64,000 bases of DNA, taken from Trichopria drosophilae. Its lineage: Eukaryota; Arthropoda; Insecta; Hymenoptera; Diapriidae. This document shows positions 32,692 to 44,423 of this stretch, in pieces. A program made the position numbers and the translations under genes. The stretch lies in assembly GCA_030407085.1 (NCBI GenBank), contig CM059584.1, positions 89,020,001 to 89,084,000 on the forward strand, given 5' to 3'. The notes beneath the pieces are model-generated. The model was not told the origin of the DNA. It did no database searches and worked only from the letters and a program-made list of their open reading frames with translations. Within the stretch, counting starts at the first letter, position 1. The number at the start of each line of letters is the position of its first letter.

Positions 32692-32707
32692 GGGGGGGGG
32701 GGGGGGG
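32692..32707 (+). repeat. Poly-G tract of 16 bases
   Basis: Pure G run in AT-rich surroundings, the third long G tract of the window. Confidence 0.8.
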
Positions 32708-33079
32708 TTAGAAAAATTACCAAGTTTCGCCTAAGGTTCGTCAATATCGTATTCCAGGTACATTCATATGTGCATTCCATTTAAGAAATTAATGAAGTTC
32801 AAGTTCTAAAGTAGTGACTTAATCTATAGTCGGTATGAAAACACCATTGACGTCAATGTTGGCTCTTCTACTACTTTTGATTTGTAATAAGATGTGCTCC
32901 TAGAATTGTAGACTTAGATTCGGATAAATTAAGTGGCAGTTTCGGTACTTTAGTATAGTTAGAAACTGAAATAGCATTAGCATTAATGTGGGTTATTGCT
33001 ATATGTAGATCAGATGGTTTACATTAGATAAGATCTATAAGTTATCTGTGCACGGCATATGTGTCGCTTATAATAGGAC

Positions 33080-33541
33080 CCTAGATATGTCATTTACAAG
33101 AACTGAAAATAGTGAGGATCAAAAGATGAAATGTTGGGACACTGAAAACTTCAGTCCAGTGCGAGAGCATAACATTCGTGTCAGCTACCACCTGCATTCG
33201 GTTCGTTAGATGTGATGCAAACCATTTCAAAGCTAATGGAGAGGTATTTAAGGACTTGAGTTTTTTAAATATTATATTGATATCGACCATATCAAATGCG
33301 TTAGAGAAGTCAACTGATAAGAGGACAGTGATCATGCCAAGTTCGATTCCTTTGCAGTTTGGGTACTACTGCCTTTGTGAATAATTCGTTCTACAATTAT
33401 TGATACAAAGCAGAGGATGGCAGTAGAACGGTAGTCGGACGGAACTAAACGGGTTGGTTCCGGTATTTTATTTATAGGGTTAATGAGAGAATATTTCCAA
33501 TTTCGTGAAAATATTACAAGCTCAATACCAGAATTGATCAA
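33080..33541 (-). pseudogene. LINE reverse-transcriptase fragment (Jockey/CR1-like)
   Basis: Two minus-strand frames give RT pieces in the right order. 33541-33332 shows WKYSLINPINKIPEPT and SDYRSTAILCFVSIIVERI, the region of motif 1, and 33335-33090 shows SVDFSNAFDMVDINIIFKKL and ASHLTNRMQVV, the region around the first catalytic Asp. The catalytic YADD box is missing, as are the ends. It is a dead, 5'- and 3'-truncated fragment, older than the LINE at 35033-37452. Confidence 0.75.
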
Positions 33542-35016
33542 ATGAAGCAGAGGTTTCGCAGTTATCTATTTGGCATACCCTGTAGATTTTTAGAAGCTGT
33601 AGATTTAAAATTTTTGTTTGTAGGATTGCTGATTAATGATTAATTTGCCTGATTAATTTGGCATTTTCACTACCATTTCGGAACCGATATATGAAAGGTT
33701 TACTTTTGCAGCTACAGAACTGCCGAAAAGCGGTAAAAATTATTTATTTAATTTTCCATAGTTAAGTTTTACAGTTCCACTGTTTACAGCTTCTCACTAT
33801 GGCGCTGTTACTCGCTCGCCTCAAAATGTTATCGTTCAAATACATGAGATATAGGCAGTAATCGCTAAAAAACTATTTGTCAGCTCAATTACACTAAAAT
33901 TTCAAACATGATGAAAGGTGCTCAATCTTTTTATGTGAAGTAATTGCAGTAAACTGCAAATAAATTGGCCCATATTTGTTGGAAGTGTTTCTAGTTTATA
34001 CTATTTTGGCTAAGTACCGTGGAGAAAAACCCTGGAGCGAAATGTTATTACATCTGATATCACTTGAAAGCAAACAAATCTCCTTAGATGTAATAAACAT
34101 ACATTTAATTTTGGACGTGTTGTAACTAATGAGATAAACGAGTTATCTATCATGCTTGTCCAATAAGGATTTATACATTGAGTGATTTAACATTTGAAAG
34201 AGAATAGTCTATTAAAATGATAATTAATTTACAGACATCCGTTAATTAAAAAGATACTTTTTACGCTGTACCTGTACACTTCAAGTGATTTTACATCGAA
34301 TACTCCAATATCATGATAAGTAATGGGAGTAAATATATCCACCATGGGATTCAATGATTCAATAGTCACTATGCAATACTTTGTTTAATTTTTGATAACA
34401 TTATTTTTGCATACAAGATGAGAACATAAATAATCTTAATAAATCTCACTTAAAAGTACCTCTTACGTAATCGTACCTTTAAAATGCATGTAATTTCAGA
34501 ATATAAATTAATAGAATTAAATTTGCTCTATTTTCCATGTTCTATTAAAATTAAGTAAAACACATGTCAATAATAAAGTCAATGTTTAAATAAAATGTAA
34601 TGTACATAAAACACTAAAATATTCATTATTTCTTAATTAAAGTATAGTATCCGAATTTAATTATATTAAAGTCTCGCTCAATTTACCTACAGACTCTTTA
34701 CAAGTAGTTCGTTACAAAAAAAACACATCTAAAATATCAACAATAAATTAAATCTTCAACAAAATTTGATTCCTGAAAAGAAGTAATTTCATCAGTGAAA
34801 TAATCCGTTTAAGAAATACAGTAATCTCGTACTTTTAAAGTAACGTGCAATTCTTAGAATCAATTTAAATATAATTTGCAATTTATCTATTTAATCAAAT
34901 TATCGAAATTATTGGATTTCGTTTTTTTTTTTAATTAAATAAATAAATTATTAGCCTTATAAATAAAATTTCATTAATCACAATAATAAAATATAAATTA
35001 ACGTATAACTATCATA
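33542..35016. other. AT-rich DNA, nothing recognised
   Basis: About 1.5 kb with no supported frame. A phrase TAATCTTAATAAATCT(C/T)ACTTAAAAGT (34427-34456) recurs near 38240-38268, so the LINE at 35033 may lie within a longer unit with similar ends. Confidence 0.4.
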
Positions 35017-35032
35017 CATTTAAAACATATTA
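35017..35032 (+). repeat. Target-site duplication, copy 1 (16 bp)
   Basis: CATTTAAAACATATTA here is identical to 37453-37468 on the far side of the LINE. Confidence 0.9.
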
Positions 35033-37452
35033 ATAGTAGCTAGTAGTATAGTTTATTGAACCCATATATGAATATACATTAATTCTTTTGGGTGGAGTGC
35101 ACGACATAAAAAATCAGGGGACTTACAATACTGGAAAGTGTCGCAAAAAACTAGCACGACATAGGCTAGTATAAATACATATAATAATAAAATAAAATAT
35201 AAATAAGAAATAAAAAATCACCGCTACAGAAAAGACTGGCTACATATAACGCGCGAGGGTACAAAATAACCGAATACAACCGAACCGATACAGGCAACAG
35301 ATCGAAAAAAATGGGCTACCTAAGTTTCCATAATAAATCTCCTTCTGGCAAAGTAAGAACTAACGAAACCAAAAAGCACACCCAAAACCCGCGGGTCAGC
35401 TGAGTCGATTAAAAAGGCCATTAAGTCTGTATCCGGGCAATTTTGAAATATACTGTTTTGGCGCAATCTGGCTCTTGAGGGGCTGGAAAGAGGACAGTCG
35501 CACAATATGTGCGTTAACGTCTCCCTTCCACCCGTATTACATATCGAGCAAGGTTCGGTCGGATTGTAAGCATGGAGTGTCGAACCAATGCAGAATGAGC
35601 GCGAATATATTGTGGCCGTTCTCAGCTGGACCTTGAGGCGCAGGTGCGCCAATTGGCATCGCTCAGGAGCCAGTGAAGCCAGGCCATCGGAGAATTGTCT
35701 AAACACTGGGATTTGGAACGAGTCCGACATGTAGTAGCGCTGGAGATCACGATTACGCTGGGCTGTAGCGAAAGTTACGCAGGTGGAAGTAAGAGAGGAC
35801 TCCCAGTTACCAGCCATAAAATTAGCCCATAAATTATTGTAACGGGCGTCCTTGAGGACTGACCTTAACTGTGAGATCCAGTTCAAAGATGTCGAACTAG
35901 TTCTAACCAAACTGAGCTCAAAAAGTCTGAGTAGTCCCAGCCGCGGCAAACTGCTCGGTGGCTGCCTCAAGTATTTTATCACAAGGGACAGCGCTCTGCG
36001 TACAATTTCTGTTGATATAGGGTAGAGACCCAACTCAAGGCGCAGGAGGTATGGTGGCGTCGAAGGCGGGAGCTTAAGCCATTTCTTAAAAAATTCTACC
36101 TGGATCGATTCCAGGGATGGAAGGTGATCCAGGGCCCAACAGGGAGCGGCGTATAAGAGAGTGGATACGATTGAAGCACCGTACAATTTGAAGGCTGCGC
36201 TGCCTGAGTCGCATCTAGCTGAAGCCATTTAAGCCAAGACAGACGCCGTTGCCTGACGAGTCTTGGCTATAGCGTTTTCAGTAGCCTTCAGTCCACTCGC
36301 CGAGGAGGAGACGATAGTGCCCAGGTAGGGGTACGTAGCCACCCCCTCCACCCGCCGACTGTCGAAAAAAAAAATCTCTGGAAGATGCGTCGAGAGGGCC
36401 GCCCCTTCTGAAAACAATTATTTTAGTTTTTTCCAAATTTACTACAAGGCCATTCTGCTTGCAGTAGGACGCAAGCACCCTCAGCTTAGATCTTAAGTCG
36501 ACAGGCGAGTAAGCAAATATCGCCACGTCATCGGCGAAGAGGAGCATCATAAGGTCATATGTGGATGTAAAATCAATGCCTCTCAAGCCTTGTTCGCGAA
36601 AAAAAGACAGTATGTCGGAAATATACATAATAAAAAGCAGCGGGCTCAAAATTTCTCCCTGTAGGACCCCTTCAGTCACCCTGACCCGATCAGTTGAACC
36701 TGATGCGCAGACAACTGCTAACTCGGCTGAATTATAGAATGCCTTAAGCAACCTAACCAATTTCGCACTTAAGCCCATATTAAATAACTTGAGCCACAGT
36801 TTGTTGTGTGGAATAGAGTCGAACGCTCTGCGGAAGTCAACAAAGAGAACATAGCATTTAGACGCTGCTCTCCTTAATTGAATCTGAACTGCTGCATTTA
36901 GCGTGAAAATATTGTCTTCCGCAGAACGCCCTCTTCTAAATCCCGCTTGCTCGTCAGGTAACAAGTCTCGCTGTTGGAGCCAGCTCTCCAGTCTCGCCGC
37001 TATAACTTGCGTAAATAGTTTGGTGAAGGCATTAGTAATTGCAATCGCGCGGTAGTTTTTAGGGATAGATCGATCACCCTTTTTGAAAAGCATGAAGAGA
37101 TATGCATGCATCCAACCCTCAGGCGGCAGCTCGTCTGACAGAATTGAATTAAAAAGGTCTAGGACAAGAGAGAACCACTCGCCTGAGAGAAGTTTCCATG
37201 CTTCAGCCGGAATACCATCCGGACCTACAGCTTTGCCCGATTTTAATCTCCTCATGCTCTCCAACAGCTCCTGCGGCTGAACCGGCCCGTCAAGATCTCT
37301 ATCGATGGTCCCACAAAAGGTCAAAGGCACCGAAGGCCTCGTAGGGTAAAGGAGCTCCAAGTGACCAGCCCAGGCCTCCAGGGACACTGACGAAATACCC
37401 GAAGGCGCCCGCCTGTGTCTCCGTACCGCCGACCAAAAGCCCTTAGCGTCCC
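35033..37452 (-). mobile_element. 5'-truncated LINE bracketed by a 16-bp target duplication
   Basis: Identical 16-base duplications flank this 2420-bp minus-strand insertion, so both ends are fixed. The 3' end (left) carries about 290 bases of untranslated sequence. The 5' end (right) begins inside ORF2, upstream of RT, and lacks the endonuclease, as expected for incomplete reverse transcription. Only one frameshift and one stop break the remaining frame, so the insertion is fairly young. Confidence 0.9.
35320..36417 (-). pseudogene. LINE ORF2 C-terminal part with Cys/His finger
   Basis: After a slip in an A run at 36364-36374 the frame from 36417 continues from the RT (GVATYPYLGTIVSSS), meets one TAA at 36229-36231 and then runs to 35320. 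Its C-terminal region has the finger CSICNTGGRETLTHILCDC (C-X2-C-X8-H-X4-C), common near the end of LINE ORF2 proteins. No RNase H domain is present. The 302-residue uninterrupted stretch after the stop suggests recent decay. Confidence 0.82.
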
Positions 37453-37455
37453 CAT
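36278..37455 (-). pseudogene. LINE reverse transcriptase, clade not assigned
   Basis: The frame is open leftward from about 37455, where the truncated insertion begins (DAKGFWSAVRRHRR), through the RT. There is no ATG start because the 5' end is lost. Motifs: SGKAVGPDGIPAEAWKLL, NYRAIAITNAFTKLF, EQAGFRRGRSAEDNIF, FVDFRRAFDSIPH, GVLQGEILSPLLFIMY, LLFADDVAIFA (catalytic box) and LEKTKIIVF. The mix of motifs is not specific enough for me to place it beyond a LINE of the Jockey/CR1/L2 side. The frame ends at a slip in an A run. Confidence 0.88.
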
Positions 37456-37468
37456 TTAAAACATATTA
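37453..37468 (+). repeat. Target-site duplication, copy 2 (16 bp)
   Basis: Identical to 35017-35032. Confidence 0.9.
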
Positions 37469-37632
37469 CAAGTAACTGTCACAAAACAAATAATTATGAC
37501 GTGTAACTGTCAACAATTTTTTTTTTCGGTTAAATTAATATTTAAATTTATAATAAAATAATAATCAACAGTTTTTTTTTTAAATTAATATTACTTACTC
37601 CGGCACTCTAAGTTTGATGTTGGCCAGTTGTA

Positions 37633-38014
37633 AATAAATAAATTTAACTTTTTTAGAAATAAATCTTTCTGTTTTCTTGAAAGTTAAATTTTAAGTTTAA
37701 CAATAAAAAACTCAATATCCCACTTCTGACACCAAATTTTTGCGTGTTACGTCGGGATTAACAGGTCAAATAATCACTTTTCAATTAATATATATATAGA
37801 AAGTTAAATTTATGAAAGTATATGAAATATAACTTATAACATATAAATATATGAAAGTTAAATTTTAAGTTTAACAATAAAAATCTCAATATCCCACTTC
37901 TGACACCAAATTTTATATATATATATTTGAAAAGTGATTATTTGACCTGTTAATCCCGACGTAACACGCAAAAATTTGGTTCATTGGCCATTTATTTCTA
38001 AAAAAGTTAAATTT
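37633..38014. mobile_element. Inverted LTR ends with tRNA-Leu-type primer sites
   Basis: A 54-base perfect inverted repeat (37731-37784 against 37927-37980) contains an LTR-like end, TGTTACG..., and a CACGCAAAAATT spacer. Next to it, ATCCCACTTCTGACACCA occurs twice in direct orientation (37717-37734 and 37891-37908). This is the 3' end of a tRNA-Leu with CCA, so its complement is a retrotransposon primer-binding site on the minus strand. An outer inverted pair (37633-37660 and 37988-38014) extends the palindrome. It looks like two LTR/leader junctions of one family left facing each other after recombination. No coding part remains. Confidence 0.65.
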
Positions 38015-39043
38015 ATGTTACGCGGTTCTTTTTAGATATATCCCAATACAGGGATCTTATTGTTATGTCACTAACTTTTATATTAATAAAATTATCTTCT
38101 AAATAATTACGAATAAAAAAAGAGATCTAAAATATAAATCTAAAATAAATACCTCACCTTTTTTCTTAATCGGGAGGAATAGATTTACTGCTGCACTACA
38201 CTTTTAATACAAAAATACAATATAATTTTATATAAAAATAATCTTAATAAATCTTACTTAAAAGTTTTATTTATTATTAAACTTACAAATTGCCTAAGTG
38301 GCTTAAAAAAATATACTTTTGACTTTTATTCCTTTGAAGGTTTTTCGAAAAGTGACACTCTGGCCCTTATTCAAAAGGGTGTTCGCTGAGCTCTCTACAT
38401 TCAAATTATTCACACATTCATCCAAACATTACATACACATTTATTTCGTTCAAAAATATAATCATTCGACATTAAATACAAATATTAAAGTATGACGAGC
38501 TGTTCGCCAATATTCTAAGAACAGTCATACTTTCCATTATGTATTGAGAAATAAAATACTGTTAAAATCAAGTAAAAGACGCGAAACAGGACAAGCCTGT
38601 TGTTGCTTTTTGAAAATTCAGCATGTCAGATCCAATACGGCGTCCGTTTTGACTGCGGGATTTTAAAGAGATCTTTTTGGTTATTGGAGTACACTATTAT
38701 ATTATGTTATATTTTATAAATGTTGAACAAGTTAAGTGTTCATGAACTTTCGTGAGATATACTAGTTTATACAATTTTAAAAAGACAAATTGAAATTCGT
38801 AATCCGCGAATCAATAATCCCCTGTGCGTGCTTCGTTTAGGTTCAACCCAAAGGGGCTCTCCCTTCAAATTTTCTTCTCAATTCTTATTCCCATATCAGA
38901 ATGGAATAATTTGGACCGAAAACGAAAATCATCTGAAGAAGGAATGAAAAAAAAACTGATCAATCAAAAGTACAGATTTTTTTCGAAATTAATTCAAAAT
39001 CAATGCAAAGCATTATTTTCACATAACGCACGTAATAGATGCT
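38015..39043. other. AT-rich DNA, nothing recognised
   Basis: No gene. A trace of the dispersed satellite (CAGATCCAATACGGCG type) is near 38625-38645. Confidence 0.45.
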
Positions 39044-39050
39044 TTGGATA
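39044..39050 (+). repeat. Target-site duplication TTGGATA, left copy
   Basis: Identical to 41534-41540 directly outside the terminal inverted repeats. Confidence 0.75.
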
Positions 39051-41533
39051 CTAGGGGGGATCGAAAAACACGAATTTTAGATTTCGGATTCGGCGGGGTA
39101 TGGAAAAGTTGTATATCCCTACCAAATTAAAGCATAAAAAATTTCAGCCCGATCGGTTGATATTTACTATCCCCACATCGAGCTTAAAAGTTTTGAAGTT
39201 TACGTAGGATATATTAACTTTTAGGTGTGTACGTATCCTGCGATTCTACGATTTCAAACTAAATTACATTCAGATCGGTGTCGTGAATAAAGCCACAGAA
39301 ACTAAAAAATATATGAATTCACTGCAGAAACTGTAATGAGCGAGGTGAAACACTGTTAAGAAAATCTCAAATTACGCTATTTTAGTGTATATTACAAAAC
39401 AGCTTAATTCGGTAACTGTATATGCTTTACTAAGGTTGGTGTTCAATTGGAGGTTCAAAAAGTGACTATTGTGGGTTTCAGGATGCTAGTCCTCACGGTC
39501 ACCCTCTTCTTCTCTTTCTCGTTCCCTCCATCCCCACCTACAATATGATAACTGTGTAACCCTTGGCCCGCCGCCCAAATGCCAAGAAAAAACGGCTCAG
39601 CATCCTCCACGAGAAGGTAGTTGCACTTAGATTCCACCCTTACCCATCCCACCCAACTAACCATAAATGGGCATTTTTTATTTAGTCCTCACTATCTGAA
39701 AGTTCTACGAAGGCTGTCTTAGTCCCGAAAGAAGGCATAACTGGCCTGGAACGCAGAGTGGTTCTTATATAGCCGTCACGTGCCTCAAAACCGCAATCGT
39801 GTGTTGCAGCTTCGGTGACCACCTTAGCAGTGCGTTCCACTGCTTGCGTGTGGCAAGGAAAATCACCAATCATAGAATAAATGTGGGTATTGTCTATAAC
39901 ACAACATTTCATGTCCTCATCTGAAATTTTCCGCAAAATTGGTGGACTGACCAGAAATCGAAGATGGCCAAGAAATCAAATCAAAAGTACTTGTAGCTTT
40001 GAAATTGACAGATGGAATACGAAAAACACGAGGCTTTGACTGTGGACCTAATAATATCATTTCCATATTTTGATGTGTTCGATAAAGAAATTTTTGAACA
40101 GCAAATATTCTGATAGCATCACTTTCATCTGAGATCATCGAGAGCAGTCCATTTTCTGGGTGAGCAAAATATGCATTATTTGAAATGACATTGTCGACAA
40201 TATCTCGTTGTTTCTGTGGCAAATACCTTGAATTTTGAATCACTTCACGTAACAGTTTGCTACCATCAATCACAGAATGCCCACTTTTGATAGCAAAGAA
40301 GGAGGGGAAATGTACCTTCAACAGAAACATCACCACAGCCTTCAAACTTGCAGGTGGCACTGGAGTACCGACATACAGACGAAGGATTCTATTTGCCGCG
40401 GTCAGCCACCTAGAGTATGATAGAGGATCAACAACTTAACTGGCAAGATCTGTACTACAATCTCCGGGCTGAATAGCTTTGGTAATTTCATACAAGTACC
40501 GTTGATCTTTACTCAGGTTTTTGATGTTCACTTCCGGCAAATTAACGTCAATTTTTTAAAATTTGCAGATGCGGATATTTTCACAGCTGACCAACTGCTT
40601 GCCTATTTGTCCAGAAAATGTGTTTGGTCCTGTTGTGGCACCATCGAGATGTTGCATCAGATGTCTGAAGGGTAATTCATTAAAATGGAGAAGACATATT
40701 ATCCATTGCAATGGTCTATTCAGCTTTTCCTCGAAACGAATGATGCCACCCTTATGACCTGTATTTGAATTTGTTCCATCACAACCAACTGCGACAAGAT
40801 AGTCTGTACCATCATACTGTTCAATAAAATTCAAAATGCATTTAGCTATATCTGCAGCAGTACCACGTGTTGGAGTGACATGGCTAACGTACATTGAACC
40901 TGGATCCTCTACAAGAGAAATGTGCTCTTCCATTTCTATGCGCCTATAAAATCCTTCTTTAACTTCTCCTTCCTTAACTTGAATAGCAGTGTTGTCTTTA
41001 CGACCATCAAAATAAAGGCCTCGTATACTTTCTAGGACGTCATTGGATGCAACATATTGAACGTCTTACATTAGATCTGGACCTATGGATCTTTGATTTG
41101 TCAATTACAGATGACGTATCATCCTTTGTGACGATGCCAAGATTTTTAAGAACAGCAGATGAAATCGCAGCATCATCGATTCGATTCAATATTGTTTTCC
41201 AAAATACGTTAAAATGGTTTATTTTAATTTTTTTTAGCAGTTTGTCACTTCGCTCATTACATTTTTTGGATTGGATTCATGTATTCTTGAGTTACTAGTC
41301 ACCTTTCTTATGTCAATGTCATGAATAACATCTAGTTTAAAATCGTAGGCTCGCACACACCTAAAAGTTAATATATCCTATGTAAACTTCAAAACTTTTA
41401 AGCTCGATGTGGGGCTAGTAAATATCAACCGATCGGGCTGAAATTTGTTGTGCTTTCATTTGGTAGGGATATACAACTTTTCCACACCCCGCCGAATCCG
41501 AAATCTAAAATTCGTGTTTTTCGATCCACCCTA
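39051..41533. mobile_element. DNA transposon, 2.48 kb, long inverted ends, hAT-like transposase
   Basis: Terminal inverted repeats of about 190 bases (39051-39245 and 41345-41533) start TAGGG(G/T)GGATCGAAAAACACG and stay alike through GATTTCGGATTCGGCGGGG and ATCGGTTGATATTTACTA. TTGGATA flanks both ends; allowing one mismatch the duplication is 8 bp, the hAT size. The transposase-like gene lies inside on the minus strand. The pieces are consistent with one originally autonomous transposon that has since decayed. Confidence 0.85.
39682..41030 (-). pseudogene. Transposase-like gene of the 2.48-kb transposon (hAT-like, inferred)
   Basis: From about 41030 the minus strand reads LYFDGRKDNTAIQVKEG, then EEHISLVEDPGSMYVSHV, then LVAVGCDGTNSNTGHKGG (an Asp-centred motif), ICLLHFNELPFRHLMQ (C-X2-H, like the C/H insertion of hAT enzymes) and, after a break near 40556, HSRWLTAANRIL-type residues. 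Frames then shift to the MFLLKVHFPSFFAIKSGHS region (40360-39917) and finally IGDFPCHTQAVERTAKVV..RDGYIRTTLRSRPVMP (39936-39682). This protein recurs in arthropod and cnidarian genomes as an unnamed family, as I recall. The RNase H-like reading is inference. Several frameshifts and stops make it inactive. A second fragment lies at 23800-24235. Confidence 0.7.
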
Positions 41534-41540
41534 TTGGATA
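41534..41540 (+). repeat. Target-site duplication TTGGATA, right copy
   Basis: Matches 39044-39050. Confidence 0.75.
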
Positions 41541-41599
41541 ATCCGGGTACGTACTGAACACGTTGTACTTTTTCCAAGTCTGTTGGCAATCTGCATATA

Positions 41600-42640
41600 C
41601 GGACACACGTGGCCAAAATCCAAAATATGGCAAGGCAATTTCCTGATCTCGAAGAACACATGTCCCATTTAACCATTATTACAAAAATTTTGTCCAGTCT
41701 TACCCCGAAATTCAGTACGCTGCAGACCGCGTGGGACATCCCGCTCGACAAACAATCGAAAATCTGCAAGAATGGGAAATCCTCATCAAGGAGGAAAGAC
41801 GTTTGGAATCCGACGAAGCAAAAGTGTCGGCGTTCTTCGGCAATGAGAATCGCCAATGAGAAGACGGTCGGTTCACAGAAAACCAGACCATCAAAGGTCA
41901 AAGAGGACAGAAAAGCACGTCAAGAGAGAAGAAAAACAAACAGTGAGTGCTATTCGTATCACAAAAAGGAGCATTACGTGCGCGACTGCCCGACACAAGA
42001 GCAAAGTAAACACAAAGATTACGATAATGAAACACGTGGGAATGCTATCGAATTGGAAAGTTTCGAAAGTGCGTACAATTGTCGAAAATCGTGTCGGTAC
42101 AGTAGAGTACCCAAGGACTTTGAAAAGCGGTGATTGCAACTCGACAAAAGAAAAATCTGGTACACCGACAGTGGCGCCTCTAGACAAATCACGTTTACAC
42201 GCGAATGGTTTTTGGAGTTTCACCCACAGAGAAGCACGACGATTTCAGTGGGAGACGACCATGTGTGTGAAGTGAGGCGAAGAACCATACTCGAAAAAAT
42301 TCGTCGAAGAGTCCGAGTATGTGGCTGCATCGTCTGCGACAAAAGAAGCCAAATGGCTTAGACAATTGTTAAATGAAATCGAACATCGATGTGAGTGTGC
42401 CACACAGTTGAACATGGACAATCAAAGTGCTATAAAGCTAACAAGTAACCCAGAGTTCCACGAGATAACAAAACACATTGACGTCCGATATCATGAAATG
42501 ATTGAAAAAAAGAAATTCTAGTTGAATATGTCACGTTCGACTCGTAGGAGGCAATCATTTACACTAAAGCTCTGTCCTACGATAGGTTTCTTCGTCTTCG
42601 CGATAGTATGGGTGTATATATGTTTACAGGCACTGACGGT
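41600..42640 (+). pseudogene. Ty1/copia remnant: gag, protease, then RNase H end
   Basis: The 41609 frame matches the copia gag C-terminus (LTIITKILSSLTPKFSTLQTAWD) and, after a slip, a knuckle ECYSYHKKEHYVRDC in which the second Cys is Tyr. The 42134 frame gives the protease IWYTDSGASRQITFTREWF with its DSG. Near 42270 the sequence jumps to the end of RNase H: EYVAASSATKEAKWLRQLL, MDNQSAIKLTSNPEFHEITKHIDVRYH, then YTKALSYDRFLRLR. Integrase and RT are therefore deleted. The 3' LTR follows at 42646. The DNA transposon at 39051 lies directly upstream and may have inserted in its 5' part. Confidence 0.85.
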
Positions 42641-42645
42641 GGAAG

Positions 42646-42953
42646 TGTTGAACGAAATGTAGTGTACTTGTTGACCCGACCCGCTTATGCGAATTATGTA
42701 CCCAGGTGTCGATTCTCCGCCAAGTATAATGAGGCGCGAATTAGCTATTTTGTTCTCGCTGAGAAATTACGAAACTCCGCAATTTCTAAATCGTGATCCA
42801 TCGGTCACGTGCGCTCAGGATTTATAAATTATTGAATTGTTGGGTAAAACCCTTTGTAAATATGTGGTATATACTCTGTATCGTGGAATAAAATGGGAGA
42901 ATTTAAACTCTGTGTTTCATTCATTCAAATATCTACGTGGAACCCGGATCAAC
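42646..42953 (+). repeat. Copia 3' LTR
   Basis: Directly after the copia C-terminus a purine tract GGTGGAAG is followed by TGTTGAACG, the copia LTR start. A TATA-like TTTATAAATT is at 42821 and AATAAA at 42887-42892. The end is placed near ACCCGGATCAACG (42942-42954) by resemblance to copia ends. The 5' LTR was not found. Confidence 0.6.
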
Positions 42954-43589
42954 GCCGCTAGAGTGCAAATATCTAATATTAGTGAGGATACTGCATCAAA
43001 CGAAACATATGGCGATCATGCCAGGATTTTCAGCATAAGTAAAATAGTGAGTGGACTTAAAATTTGACTGAAATTCTTGGACAGTTAAAAAAAATGACAT
43101 TCAATTTTTTATAGTAGTGCTTTTGGGAGTGCCCTATATAATTGACCGTAAATTTGAGTTCAAGGTCATTCTCGCTAGCCATTTATTAGTGCGCGCATTT
43201 TCATATAATTAGCGTTCATTAATGCTCGGGCATTTCCGATTTTTGACGGCTGTTTCCAAACACCGATTTCGTGATAAACAGAGTCACGGCGAGCGGCTCG
43301 AATTTTGACCCCGTACTGTGAGCCTCCAGTTCCATGGTCGACAAATCTCAGCCAACGGCGGAAGTTCGCGATTCACGCTAGCCAGTGCCTCGCACACTTC
43401 ATCAGTGCTATAGGAGACGGCAGTAAGCGTCTTCTCACGCACTTATCCTCTCGCCGCAACAACAAGCGCTCAGTCTAGAGTCTTCCCGTGCGACAGCACC
43501 AAGCTCGAGACTCACTTTGAAAACCGCGATCAAATTAATCGAACTTCTGCGACTTTTCTGACAATCGTTCATTTATAGTTATTTCTAGA
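42954..43589. other. Non-coding DNA upstream of the BEL gag
   Basis: From about 43200 the DNA becomes less AT-rich and probably is the leader of the BEL copy (it ends right at the gag ATG, 43590). No primer-binding site or LTR was identified. Confidence 0.4.
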
Positions 43590-44423
43590 ATGGCACATAA
43601 TAAAAGCCGCTCTGAACAAAAGGAAGCGTACCACGAATTCATTCAATTAGTCGCACTCCAAGAAGACGCCTTCTACACGGTTTGTCGTGCAGCGACCTTA
43701 CTGCAGACTCCAAACTTGTCACTCGAGCAGGCGCGCACGCGGTTTCATTTAATTCAGTCGAAGTGGGTCCAACTTACAAACCGACACGAAACTATGATCC
43801 CGGACAAGTTCGATCCGACGTGTGCCACGCGAGAATATTTTGTTGCCGACTTCATGGGAACGTCCAAGGAAATATTTACCGATACTAGTGCCGGCCTCTC
43901 TGCTGTTATCAGCCTGTCGATGCCAGTCACGTCTACGCCAACCGCCCCCCGCACCAGCTGTTGCAGTCCACAACAATCAGCAACGAACAACAAAGGTACC
44001 TGTTATTAAGTTGCCTCGCTTTACACTGGGTAGAATTCCGTGATCATTTTCTTGCGCTCATCGGCAATGATCAATCGTTTGACTCATTCCAAGTCTTGTC
44101 TTGACGGCGATGGCGCGTCATTGCTAAAAAACATTCAGATAAGTTTCGAAAATTACGATGTCGCATGGAAAATGGTCACGGAGCGCTACGAAAACAAACG
44201 TCAATTATTAACCTCGTTATTATGCAAATTATTTTCGTTAAAATCGGTTTCGAAAGATGGGCCTTTGGGAGATCTGCGTCATTTAGGAGATTCCGCACAA
44301 GATGCGATAGATGCGCTAATTAAACTTGGTTGCCCGGTAAGCGACGATATTATCGCGCGTAAAAAGTCAAAGTCTCGATCCCACAACGCACGAAGCATGG
44401 GAGTTTTCGCTCGACACAGATGA
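43590..44423 (+). pseudogene. gag: BEL/Pao gag
   Basis: From ATG 43590 (MAHNKSRSEQKEAYHEFIQL) the first 139 residues form a helical leader. After frame changes near 43990 the 44040 frame continues into the DUF1759-type gag core: INRLTHSKSCLDGDGASLL, NYDVAWKMVTERYENKRQLL and LGDSAQDAIDALIKLGCP. This is the standard BEL/Pao gag arrangement. Near 44360 another slip occurs. A phrase KLPRFTLGRIP at about 44005 is the usual LPKL-type entry to DUF1759. Confidence 0.82.

Noticed and set aside
41047..41298. Plus-strand ORF of 83 aa as a gene
   Set aside because: It is antisense to the N-terminal part of the transposase-like gene and has no independent support.
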